A stretch of DNA of 64,000 nucleotides from Acidobacteriaceae bacterium (GTDB lineage: Bacteria; Acidobacteriota; Terriglobia; Terriglobales; Acidobacteriaceae), in the NCBI GenBank assembly GCA_027323885.1, contig DAHVZT010000054.1:1-64000 (forward strand). Reading direction: 5' to 3'. Made by a program: the position numbers and the translations under genes. A model generated the notes under the pieces. It did no database searches, was not told where the DNA came from, and was given only the letters and a program-made list of their open reading frames with translations. The first letter of the stretch is position 1. Every line of letters starts with the position of its first letter. Shown here piece by piece: positions 8,249-16,691 of the stretch.

Positions 8249-10276
8249 TTACCGCGTGGCCTTTTCTGGGATGGAATAGGGCTGCTGCAGGTAGGTCCGC
8301 GCGAAATCGAGTGCTCCGCCGGTGTTATCGCCGGTCTGCAATGCTTCGCGATATTCGTTTATGGCCCGCTCTCTCTGGCCGGAGGCATCGAAAACATTGC
8401 CAAGCTGGAGATCGCTCCAGACCTCTATCCATTTTGGAATCCCGTCTCCGCGCAACGCCGCGCGAAAAGCGTCTGCGGCTGCCTGAAAGTTTCTTTGCCG
8501 GAAATACACTTCTCCCAGCCGATAACTCGCCAGTGAGCTGTTGTTGTTGATTGCAAGAGCTCGCTGATAATCGCGAATTGCGTGGGCCTCATCCCCGCGC
8601 AACAGCCGCTGCTGACCGCGCAGGATTTGAACGCGAACCTGCATGTCCGGGCTGTCGCGTAGTAACCAGTGCTGCGGGTCAAGCGATACTTTTTTGGGCA
8701 TTCCAAAGCTGTCGATGACGAACTGGGTATGCGGTCCGACGACTTCGACGCGCTGCGTCACCGGGTTTCCCTCAGTCTCGATCCGCATTTCCACCGGCAT
8801 CCGGAACAGATCCAGATTTTGTTCGATCGTTCCGAGCGTGCGAAATCCTTGATTGTTCCCCAGGCGATAGGTCGTCCATCTGGCCTGCAGGCGCGGGGCT
8901 CCGGTGCTTTCAATCCATTGCCAAAAAAATGGCCGCAAGTTCTGGCGAGAGGCGGATTCGGCTGCTCTTTGCAACTGTGCGGATGAAATGGTTTTTGCTG
9001 CCTGCGACAGAATGTCTTGCAGCGTGGATGCGAAAGCAGCGTCCCCGATCTGCCATTGCAGCATGCGGAAGATCATAGCGCCCTTGTCGTAGGTCATCCA
9101 TTCAAATTCCGGCGAGAAAACCGCACGGCGGCCTGCATCGCGCAGTGGAATGGTGTCATAGGCCAGCGCGGCGGCGGAAGTGTCGAGTACGGCCTGCCGC
9201 ACGGCGGCTGCTCCTGATGAGCTTTGCAGAAAACTCAGCTCAGCATAGCGGCACATGCCATTCGTGATCCATGCATCGCCTAAGGTTGACGGGCTGACTC
9301 GTTCACCCCACCACTGGTGAGCAATCGTGTTCACCAGCAGCCGCGGCGGTTCATCCTGCATGTGGGCCGCGGAAATGAGCGCGAGCTCTGGAGCGGAATA
9401 TGCGGGCAAAGAGCCATCCGGCAGCTCGACGATGTTCAACGCTTCGGAATCCAGCGGGCCAAATTTTGCGCGCAGAAAGTTGTATATGCGAGAAGCCGTC
9501 GCAGCGTAGGATTGCCCGTCGAATTTCATTTTGCCTGTGTCAGGCTGCTGGATGAGATAGAGGCGCACCTTGGAGTCTGGGCCTGCTACGTGCGGCTGAG
9601 TAAAATTTCCAGCGAGCACGGTTCCTGGGAATCCCGGGTGTGCCCAGTCAAAATCAAAAACTTTGCGGCCTTCGCCGTCCCGATGCGGGGCGCCAGTTGG
9701 CCGACTGCCCAGCACTTCTTCCGCGGGAACATGGATATGCATGGTCGCGGTGAACCGATCGGTGTTGTCGCCGGCGGTTGGAAACCACTGCGCTGGGTAC
9801 AGGAGATAGCTAACCGGATTTCCTACGAATGCAAGCTGCGGAGAGGCAGGATTTGGGTGCGCGGGAGAATCGAGGGTACCCCTGTAGCGAAATGTCCAGG
9901 TTATGGAGTCACCCGCGTGCAGTGGCGTCGCGGGTGTCACGCGAAGGACGTTTTCTTCCGCCATCGATCCGAGATCGCCGGAAGAGCTGCGCGTCGCCTC
10001 AAGGATGTTGCCACTCTCATCGGTAATTTCCGCCACGGCCAGTGCGGGGTTCAACTCAAACGAGACGGTCTTTGCATTTTCTAAAGCGGTAAAGGTAACG
10101 GTTGTCTCCGCCTTCAGCACGTGTCGAGCCGGATCCAGCGCCGCATCAATGCGGTAATGCTGGATGCGAATGGGCTGCGCGGGTTGTGAGGTTTGCCCGT
10201 ATAGAACCGGAGCTGCGTAAACAAAGAGCAGAATCGCGAATGCCCGCAACGGACGTTCGCAGAAATGGGCTGTCAT
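8249..10276 (-). CDS. M1 aminopeptidase-like protein with degenerate zinc site and C-terminal TPRs (probable pseudoenzyme)
   Basis: The open frame runs further upstream into lpxB, but the natural start is ATG 10276, which gives a signal peptide (FAILLFVYAAPVLYG) and a 675-residue product. The N-terminal half is an M1-type beta domain (YRIDAALDPARHVLKAETTVTF). At the position of HEXXH the protein reads N316-T-I-A-H320. The third zinc ligand Glu, expected 19 residues after the second His, is Asn339, and no GAMEN motif is visible. The C-terminal about 130 residues contain TPR repeats. It lies 7 bp after the lpxB stop and is probably cotranscribed with it. Loss of catalysis is inferred; a binding or scaffold role would fit. 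Confidence 0.8.
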   Translation of the reverse strand: MTAHFCERPLRAFAILLFVYAAPVLYGQTSQPAQPIRIQHYRIDAALDPARHVLKAETTVTFTALENAKTVSFELNPALAVAEITDESGNILEATRSSSGDLGSMAEENVLRVTPATPLHAGDSITWTFRYRGTLDSPAHPNPASPQLAFVGNPVSYLLYPAQWFPTAGDNTDRFTATMHIHVPAEEVLGSRPTGAPHRDGEGRKVFDFDWAHPGFPGTVLAGNFTQPHVAGPDSKVRLYLIQQPDTGKMKFDGQSYAATASRIYNFLRAKFGPLDSEALNIVELPDGSLPAYSAPELALISAAHMQDEPPRLLVNTIAHQWWGERVSPSTLGDAWITNGMCRYAELSFLQSSSGAAAVRQAVLDTSAAALAYDTIPLRDAGRRAVFSPEFEWMTYDKGAMIFRMLQWQIGDAAFASTLQDILSQAAKTISSAQLQRAAESASRQNLRPFFWQWIESTGAPRLQARWTTYRLGNNQGFRTLGTIEQNLDLFRMPVEMRIETEGNPVTQRVEVVGPHTQFVIDSFGMPKKVSLDPQHWLLRDSPDMQVRVQILRGQQRLLRGDEAHAIRDYQRALAINNNSSLASYRLGEVYFRQRNFQAAADAFRAALRGDGIPKWIEVWSDLQLGNVFDASGQRERAINEYREALQTGDNTGGALDFARTYLQQPYSIPEKATR

Positions 10277-10283
10277 TCCGGCA

Positions 10284-11420
10284 TTACCGCACAGCTTCCG
10301 GAGAATTTCGCGCGCCGGCCAACTGCAAAACGCAGTCAGCCACCCGGGCGATGGTGTTGGTGGCTTTGGGGCGCCCCGTCTCGATCGAGCCAGAGTCTTC
10401 CCGGACGGTGAGCTCGGCGCGCAATTCAAGGAGATCCTGCCGCATTTGCGTTCGAAGCGGTCCTTCCTCAAGAAGCGGCTGCAGCGCGGCGACCACATTG
10501 GTTGCGGTAAATTCATCTTGAATCAGCTCGGGGACGATACGCTGGCCCGCAATCAGGTTCACCATTGCTACGTGCGGCAGGGTTATCAGCCGCCGGGCCA
10601 CGGCGTAGCTAAGAGTCGATAACCGATACACCACGATAAAGGGATTTCCTATCAGAGCGGCCTCCACCGTCGCGGTGCCGCTGGCAACGATGCTTGCCCG
10701 CGCATGGAACAGAGTGGCACGGGCATCCTCCACAACGTGAATGGGAACGCTGCCGCATTGGGCCACAGTGTTCCGCACCCATGCCGGGGGAAGCGTCGCA
10801 GCCACTGGCAATATGTATTCGTAGCGATTGCCCAGCTTGGTCGCAGCGGCCATCATCCCGGGCAGGTTGAGGCCAACTTCCTTTGGGCGGCTGCCGGGCA
10901 GCAGACCGATCCATGGTTTGCCGGGGTCCAGTGCAAAACGTGCTGCAAACTCCTCTCGCGTTACCGCCGGCTGCGGGAGTTCGGCAAGGGGATGGCCGAC
11001 AAACTCCGCATCCACTCCGCGCCCCCGGTAGTATGTTTCTTCAAAGGGGAAAATGACGAGCATCCTGGTTATCCGGTCTTGCACCCATCGGATGCGGTGC
11101 TTTTTCCATGCCCACAGCTGCGGACTCACGAAGTAAACCACAGGGATGCTCATTTTCTTCAGTTCGCGCGCCAGGCGAAAATTCACATCGGGGAAGTCGA
11201 TCAACACGGCGACATCGGGTTTGCGGGCGCGGATACTTCGCACCAGGCCGCGATACTCTCCGTAAATGCGCGGCAGATGCTGGATGACTTCCGTGATGCC
11301 CATGACGGCGATATCTTCAGCCCGGGCGACGCGTTCGCATCCTGCGGCTTCCATGGCCTGACCCCCGAGGCCGAAGAACTGCGCATCCGGCAAACGGGTG
11401 CGCAGTTCTTCGATCAGCAT
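10284..11420 (-). CDS. lpxB: Lipid-A-disaccharide synthase (N-terminus extends upstream of first ATG)
   Basis: LpxB condenses UDP-2,3-diacylglucosamine with lipid X to make the disaccharide core of lipid A. Visible family features are FGLGGQAMEAAGCE, VLIDFPDVNFRLA, YFVSPQLWAWKKHR and LPGSRPKEV. From ATG 11420 the product is 378 residues, but the conserved LpxB N-terminus (IFISAGEASGERYGA) is encoded in the same frame directly upstream (11421-11465). No ATG, GTG or TTG occurs between it and the in-frame TGA at 11496-11498, which is the stop of the ABC gene. An ATT at 11472-11474, with AGGA at good spacing, is a possible non-canonical start. The coordinates given use the first canonical codon. 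Confidence 0.88.
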   Translation of the reverse strand: MLIEELRTRLPDAQFFGLGGQAMEAAGCERVARAEDIAVMGITEVIQHLPRIYGEYRGLVRSIRARKPDVAVLIDFPDVNFRLARELKKMSIPVVYFVSPQLWAWKKHRIRWVQDRITRMLVIFPFEETYYRGRGVDAEFVGHPLAELPQPAVTREEFAARFALDPGKPWIGLLPGSRPKEVGLNLPGMMAAATKLGNRYEYILPVAATLPPAWVRNTVAQCGSVPIHVVEDARATLFHARASIVASGTATVEAALIGNPFIVVYRLSTLSYAVARRLITLPHVAMVNLIAGQRIVPELIQDEFTATNVVAALQPLLEEGPLRTQMRQDLLELRAELTVREDSGSIETGRPKATNTIARVADCVLQLAGARNSPEAVR

Positions 11421-11495
11421 AGCCCCGTAGCGCTCGCCGCTCGCTTCGCCGGCGGAAATGAATATGCTTGAAATGACGGAGTTCCTGAGACCCTT

Positions 11496-13436
11496 TCAAT
11501 CGGCCGTAAACGCCAGGGCGTCGCCCTGGGTGACCTTTGTTTCGGGCATTTCCTGGTCTTTATATTGCAGCCGGTACAGCTTCCAATAGAGCCCTCGCTG
11601 TGCCAGCAACTGCTGGTGTGTGCCAATTTCCCGCAATTGGCCCTTATGCATCACCAGGATCTGGTTGGCTGTTTGGATCGTGGACAGCCGGTGTGCGACA
11701 ACCACGGATGTGCGGCCCGTGACCAGACGGGTGAGGGCGGAACGTACGCGCATCTCTGTTTCCGTATCGACGCTGGAAGTAGCTTCATCGAGAATCAGAA
11801 TCCTGGGATTGTGCGCCAATGCCCGGGCAAAGTTGATAAGTTGCTTCTGGCCTGTGGAAAGTGTGCTGCCGCGCTCGCGGACCGGCTCGTTGAATCCACC
11901 AGGCAGGGACCGGATGTAATCGCCAACGTTGACCTGATCGGCTGCGTCCTCTATCTCCTGATCGGTTATGCGCTCGGTGCCTAGCCTTATATTGCTGGCG
12001 ATGGAACCGGTGAATAGCACGGGGTCCTGCAGTACAACGGCAAAACGGCGGCGCAGTTCCTGAAGGTCCCACTCGCGCACGTCCACGCCCTCGATCAGAA
12101 CCGCTCCACGCTGCACGTCGTAAAACCGGAGCATCAGGCTGCTCAATGTGGTTTTGCCCGCGCCAGTATGTCCCACGATGGCCGCTGTCTCTCCCGCGGG
12201 CACGGTGAAGCTTACATCCCTCAGCACCCACTCGATATTTTCATTCTGCGGCGTGCTGGTTTCCCGCAGGCGCGCGTGCGTAGCTTCGTCGAGTCGCTGG
12301 TAGGTGAACCAGACATTGCGAAACTCAATGCGGCCTGAGCCATCGCCCGTGCGTGGGTGTTCCGGCGACACAATATCCGGCTCTGTGTCGAGCAGCCTGA
12401 AGACGCGTTCGCTCGCCGCCATGGCCGCCTGCAGAATGTTGTATTTGTCGCTCAGGTCCTGAATGGGACGAAAGAAGCGCTGCGAATACTGGATGAAGGC
12501 GACCAGCACGCCCAGGGTGACCGCACCGCGCAGCACCCCTCGGCCGCCAATCCAGATGATGATCGCCACGGCAAGCGAACTGAGAATTTCTACCGCCGGA
12601 TAGTAGAGCGCATACGCCATAATGGCGTCTTTGAACGCCTTCATGTGCTGACGATTGACCTTTTCAAAATCCTGAAAGGCGCGCTCCTCGCGATTGAAAA
12701 GCTGCACCACGCTCATGCCGCTGACATGCTCCTGCAGATAGGCATTGATCCACGCGATTGCGGTGCGAATGCGGCGGTAGGATTCGCGAACGTACTTGCG
12801 AAAGATTTGCGTCCCCAGCAGGATAAAGGGAATCACGGAGAAGGCGAGCAGCGCCAGCCACCAGTTCATGCGCAGCATTACAAATACAATTCCGGCGAGC
12901 ACCAGCACGTCTTCGAAAATCGAGACGACGCCGGAGGTAAACATTTCATTCAGCGCATCCACATCGCTGGTAACGCGCGTGACCAGGCGTCCTGTCGGAT
13001 TGCGGTCGAAGAAAGCAACCTGCATGCGCTGAATGTGCCGGAAGATCTGGCTGCGCAGGTCATACATGACCTTCTGCCCGGTCCACTGCATCAGGTATGT
13101 CTGCACAAACTCCAGGAAATAACTGAATACCAGAGAACCCAGATAAATCCCAGCGATTTCACTGATGCCGGTGATCGCGTTGCTGCTCAAATAGCGCGAC
13201 AGCAGGGAATGGTGCGTCGCCCCGCGCTGCGACATGTAAAGATCGATGGCAACCTTCGTCAGGTAAGGACCCAGAACATCCGAAAAGGCTTTGAGCAGAA
13301 TGGCGACAAGCGAGACGCCGACCTGCAGCCGGTATGGCCGCAAATAGGTCAGCAGCCTCCGCATCAGCCGGCCGTCATAGGCCTTACCGACTACATCGTC
13401 TTCATGCTGTTGGGCGTTCTGCTTTTCGTCTGCCAT
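11496..13436 (-). CDS. ABC transporter, fused permease and ATPase (MsbA/MdlB-like exporter)
   Basis: The 646-residue half-transporter has a six-helix type-1 exporter domain (about residues 30-330), then an ATPase domain with Walker A GHTGAGKTT, Q-loop LQDPVLF, signature LSTGQ, Walker B ILILDEAT and the H-loop in VVAHRLST. The LSTGQ variant is common in the YheH/MdlB branch. It sits immediately upstream of lpxB on the same strand, so export of a lipid or lipid A precursor is an attractive inference, but the substrate is not shown by sequence. The stop TGA is in the same reading frame as lpxB. Confidence 0.88.
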   Translation of the reverse strand: MADEKQNAQQHEDDVVGKAYDGRLMRRLLTYLRPYRLQVGVSLVAILLKAFSDVLGPYLTKVAIDLYMSQRGATHHSLLSRYLSSNAITGISEIAGIYLGSLVFSYFLEFVQTYLMQWTGQKVMYDLRSQIFRHIQRMQVAFFDRNPTGRLVTRVTSDVDALNEMFTSGVVSIFEDVLVLAGIVFVMLRMNWWLALLAFSVIPFILLGTQIFRKYVRESYRRIRTAIAWINAYLQEHVSGMSVVQLFNREERAFQDFEKVNRQHMKAFKDAIMAYALYYPAVEILSSLAVAIIIWIGGRGVLRGAVTLGVLVAFIQYSQRFFRPIQDLSDKYNILQAAMAASERVFRLLDTEPDIVSPEHPRTGDGSGRIEFRNVWFTYQRLDEATHARLRETSTPQNENIEWVLRDVSFTVPAGETAAIVGHTGAGKTTLSSLMLRFYDVQRGAVLIEGVDVREWDLQELRRRFAVVLQDPVLFTGSIASNIRLGTERITDQEIEDAADQVNVGDYIRSLPGGFNEPVRERGSTLSTGQKQLINFARALAHNPRILILDEATSSVDTETEMRVRSALTRLVTGRTSVVVAHRLSTIQTANQILVMHKGQLREIGTHQQLLAQRGLYWKLYRLQYKDQEMPETKVTQGDALAFTAD

Positions 13437-13502
13437 GCGACACTGCTATTGTACGAACTTTCGCGCAAATCTCCGCCGCAGCGGACATTTAGAGCAACCC
13501 TC

Positions 13503-14726
13503 ATGCCGGATACGCTCGGAATTTATATCTCCATCCCGTTCTGCCGCGCCAAGTGCAGCTATTGCAACTTTGCTTCAGGCGTGTTCGGCGGCGAGCGCAT
13601 GTCAGCCTATGTGGATCGCCTGACAGCCGAAATCCGCGAGACTCACCAGCGCACCGATTTCTGCATGGTATTGCCGCGGATCGTCGACAGCGTCTATTTC
13701 GGCGGAGGCACACCCAGCCTGCTCTCTTCCGAACAGATGCAGCAGATCGTGCGCGCGCTGCAGGAAGTTTTCCAGGTGGATCCGCGAGCAGAAGTGGCGC
13801 TGGAGTGTGCGCCCGGCCAATTGCAGGACGATCTTCTGCGGTCGCTGCCGGATTTGGGTTTCAATCGGGTGAGCCTTGGCGTGCAGTCGTTCCTCGACCG
13901 CGAAGCCGCTGCCGTGGGACGTCTGCATACCCGTGCCGCCACGTTGCTGGAAATTGCCCGTCTTCGCGGCGCTGGGATCAACGACATCAATGTGGACTTG
14001 ATTGCGGGCCTTCCGCACCAGACGGAAGCAAGCTGGCGTGAGTCACTGGACGTGGCAATCTCGACCGGTGTCCCGCATTTGAGCGTCTACATGCTGGACG
14101 TGGACGAGGATTCCCGGTTGGGCCGCGAAATGCTGGCTGGTGGCACGCGCTATGGGGTGGGTCTGGTTCCGCGCGAAGAGCGGATTGCCGCCATGTACAA
14201 CGAGGCGTGCGAGCGATTTACCAGGGAAGGCATTGCGCAATATGAAATCTCCAACTTTGCGCGTGTTGGCCACCAGTCCAGACATAACCTGAAGTATTGG
14301 ACACGTCAGCCCTATCTCGGATTCGGTCTGGATGCGCATTCCTTTCTCTTCGTGCCAGATGGCACTGCGGTACGCTTTGGCAACACCGACAATCTGGACC
14401 GATACATGGCGGGACCCGCTGAGGAAGTGCGGACCGCCATCTCCGCAACGGCAGCGGCCGAGGAAGCGTGGTTTCTTGGCCTGCGCCTGGCCACGGGAGT
14501 GTCGCTGGTCGAACTGGAAAAGAAGATTGGCCCTGCCGCCATGCGAGCTTTTTGGCCGATTGTTGCGGAATGCGAACAGGAGAGATTGCTGGAACGCACT
14601 GCCACGCACGTGCGGCTGACGAACCACGGAAGGCTGTTCGCGAACGATGTCTTCGAACGCTTTCTGGGAGTTGTTCGCGAAGAAGATTTGTCGCACGAAT
14701 TTATGGAACAGGGAGCACTGGTTTGA
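13503..14726 (+). CDS. hemW: HemW-type radical SAM protein (haem chaperone / coproporphyrinogen-oxidase-like)
   Basis: The frame is open far upstream as an antisense shadow of the ABC gene. The true N-terminus is ATG 13503, giving 407 residues. It carries the radical SAM cysteine motif CRAKCSYC, followed by [15 protein letters not shown] and [12 protein letters not shown], all typical of HemW/HemN. HemW-type proteins lack coproporphyrinogen oxidase activity and act in haem trafficking; assignment to HemW rather than HemN rests on length and the short N-terminus. It is divergent from the ABC gene across 66 bp and overlaps the next gene by 4 bp. Confidence 0.85.
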   Translation: MPDTLGIYISIPFCRAKCSYCNFASGVFGGERMSAYVDRLTAEIRETHQRTDFCMVLPRIVDSVYFGGGTPSLLSSEQMQQIVRALQEVFQVDPRAEVALECAPGQLQDDLLRSLPDLGFNRVSLGVQSFLDREAAAVGRLHTRAATLLEIARLRGAGINDINVDLIAGLPHQTEASWRESLDVAISTGVPHLSVYMLDVDEDSRLGREMLAGGTRYGVGLVPREERIAAMYNEACERFTREGIAQYEISNFARVGHQSRHNLKYWTRQPYLGFGLDAHSFLFVPDGTAVRFGNTDNLDRYMAGPAEEVRTAISATAAAEEAWFLGLRLATGVSLVELEKKIGPAAMRAFWPIVAECEQERLLERTATHVRLTNHGRLFANDVFERFLGVVREEDLSHEFMEQGALV

Positions 14727-15799
14727 GCACCACGATTGCGGAGCATGAAGCCGTTTTACACCGGAACGCGACGGGAACAATCGATCTGCGCAGCGACACC
14801 GTCACCAGGCCGACGGCGGCGATGCGGGCCGCTATGGCATCGGCTGAAGTCGGAGACGACGTGTATGGCGAAGATCCCACCGTCAATAGCCTGGAGCGCC
14901 GGGCGGCGGAAATTTTCGGCCGTGAGGCGGCGATTTTCGTCCCCACGGGAACGATGGCAAATCAGATCGCCATTCGTCTGCACACGCAGCACGGGCAGGA
15001 AGTGATCTGTGAAGCGCGCTCGCACATTGTGGATTGGGAAATGGCCATGTTGTCCGCGTTCTCTGGATGCATGCCGCGCACCATTGCGGGGGAGCGCGGT
15101 GTGCTCACGTGGAAGCAGATCAAGGCGGCCATTGCGCCAGGCATTTATTACCGCGCGCAGACCGGACTGATTTCGCTCGAAAACACGCACAACATGGCCG
15201 GTGGAACCGTCACGCCGCTGGACGTGCTGGAAGAAATCTGGGCTGGCGCCCGGGATGCAGGTCTTCCCACCCATCTTGACGGCGCCCGCTTGTTCAATGC
15301 CGCAGCCTATCTCCAGACCACCGTTGCGGAACTGTCGCGCGGTTTCGACACGGTCATGTTCTGCCTCTCGAAAGGCCTATGCGCGCCTGCCGGCTCCATG
15401 CTGGTAGGCACGCAAAAGCAGATCGACAAAGCACGGGTCTTCCGCAAGGCGCTTGGCGGCGGCATGCGGCAGGCAGGAGTTCTTGCCGCCGCGGGACTGC
15501 TCGCGCTCGACACCATGACGGAGCGGCTGGCAGAGGATCACGCCAACGCGCGATACCTGGCGGAATCGCTGGCCAAAGTCCCAGGCCTGTTCGTCGATCT
15601 CGCCAGCGTGCAGACCAACATCGTTATCTTTCAAATCACACGTGGCCAGGGGGCTCTGGACCTGGTTGCCGGGTTGAAACGGCGCGGCGTCCTTTGTGGA
15701 AACCTGGGACCGGCTGCCGTCCGGCTTGTCACCCATCGCGATGTGAATCGCGAGCAATGCGAGCAGGCGGTTGCGCAGATTCTTGCAGAGCTGGCCTAA
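14723..15799 (+). CDS. L-threonine aldolase (PLP-dependent, low-specificity type)
   Basis: The 358-residue enzyme cleaves threonine or allo-threonine to glycine and acetaldehyde. It begins [12 protein letters not shown], continues [14 protein letters not shown] and [11 protein letters not shown], and contains [11 protein letters not shown] and the PLP-lysine region [15 protein letters not shown]. The likely start is TTG 14723, which overlaps the hemW TGA (TTGA) and has GGGAG seven nt upstream. This indicates translational coupling. The only in-frame ATG near the N-terminus (14821) would remove conserved sequence. Confidence 0.88.
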   Translation: MSTTIAEHEAVLHRNATGTIDLRSDTVTRPTAAMRAAMASAEVGDDVYGEDPTVNSLERRAAEIFGREAAIFVPTGTMANQIAIRLHTQHGQEVICEARSHIVDWEMAMLSAFSGCMPRTIAGERGVLTWKQIKAAIAPGIYYRAQTGLISLENTHNMAGGTVTPLDVLEEIWAGARDAGLPTHLDGARLFNAAAYLQTTVAELSRGFDTVMFCLSKGLCAPAGSMLVGTQKQIDKARVFRKALGGGMRQAGVLAAAGLLALDTMTERLAEDHANARYLAESLAKVPGLFVDLASVQTNIVIFQITRGQGALDLVAGLKRRGVLCGNLGPAAVRLVTHRDVNREQCEQAVAQILAELA

Positions 15800-15838
15800 G
15801 ATGGCCCGATCCTCTTCCAGAATCGGAATTTCACGTGA

Positions 15839-15856
15839 CCGTCATGCAGCCTTCAT
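15839..15856 (+). promoter_or_regulatory. Pho-box-like direct repeat upstream of the two-component genes
   Basis: CCGTCAT, a 4-bp spacer and CCTTCAT form two CTGTCAT-like half sites repeated at 11 bp, which is the spacing of PhoB boxes. The site lies about 105 bp before the response-regulator start, consistent with autoregulation. It is a pattern match only. Confidence 0.4.
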
Positions 15857-15961
15857 CGTATTTTTGCAGGATATTTGCACGATTGCGATACTCTGATGCT
15901 CTGCAGAAATGCGCTGCCGGAAATGTTCAGACGGCCAGGCATCCGAGAGAGGAAATTCGCT

Positions 15962-16660
15962 GTGAGTCAGACGATTTTTGTTCTAGAGGATGATCAGGAC
16001 ATCTCCCGCCTGGTGCAGCACAACCTGGAGATCGCGGGGTTTTCCGTGCGCACCTATGTCAGTCCCCTGGCCGTGCTCGGAGATGCCGAGCGAAAAGCGC
16101 CCGACCTTTTTCTGCTGGACATTATGGTTCCCGGCGGCGACGGCCTGGATCTATGCCGCCGTATCCGCAAAAATCCTGGTCTGGCCATCAGGCCAGTCAT
16201 CTTTCTAACCGCTCGCACCAGTGAGAGCGATCGCGTGCTGGGCCTGGAACTCGGCGCGGACGATTACATCTCCAAACCGTTTTCTCCGCGCGAACTGGTC
16301 GCCCGCATTAAAGCCGTTCTGCGGCGGTTTGAGCGTCCCGCGGCCCCTATGGCTTTACATTTCGACCAGGTGGAGATTGACTCCAGCGCCATGCAATTGC
16401 GGGTCAACGGGCAACTGGCGGCCACCACCGCAACGGAATTTCGCCTGCTGGAATATCTGGCGCGCCATCCCGGACGTGTCTTCAGCCGCGACCAGTTGCT
16501 GGACGCCGTCTGGGGAGATGCCCGCTTTGTCACGCCGCGTTCTGTAGATGTTTACGTGCGCCGCATCCGGGAAAAGATTGAATCGGACCCGGAAGATCCG
16601 CAATATCTCAAGACGGTGCGCGGGGCAGGTTACCGCTTCGAAATGCCAAAGTCTTTGTAG
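15962..16660 (+). CDS. PhoB-like response regulator (OmpR family)
   Basis: The 232-residue protein has a receiver domain (about residues 1-120) with the acidic pair EDD, the phospho-acceptor in LFLLDIMVPGGDGL, and the conserved Lys in ISKPFSPREL. It is followed by an OmpR/PhoB winged-helix domain ending VRRIREKIESDP and TVRGAGYRFE. GTG 15962 is chosen because AGAGAGGA lies 8 nt upstream; the frame is open further to ATG 15875. It is followed 31 bp later by its histidine kinase. The Pho-box-like site upstream supports a phosphate-starvation role, but this remains inference. Confidence 0.85.
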   Translation: MSQTIFVLEDDQDISRLVQHNLEIAGFSVRTYVSPLAVLGDAERKAPDLFLLDIMVPGGDGLDLCRRIRKNPGLAIRPVIFLTARTSESDRVLGLELGADDYISKPFSPRELVARIKAVLRRFERPAAPMALHFDQVEIDSSAMQLRVNGQLAATTATEFRLLEYLARHPGRVFSRDQLLDAVWGDARFVTPRSVDVYVRRIREKIESDPEDPQYLKTVRGAGYRFEMPKSL

Positions 16661-16691
16661 CGAACCGCGCGCATATCGGGAACGGATTGGC

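Noticed and set aside
9317-10084. A 255-codon plus-strand frame inside the M1-like gene
   Set aside because: It is a shadow of the minus-strand gene, with no ribosome binding site and no family resemblance.
10277-10516. N-terminal extension of the M1-like gene into lpxB
   Set aside because: The extension is the lpxB sequence in another frame; ATG 10276 starts a proper signal peptide.
12357-13502. Long upstream extension of the hemW frame
   Set aside because: It is antisense to the ABC transporter gene and has no recognisable domain; HemW homology starts at 13503.
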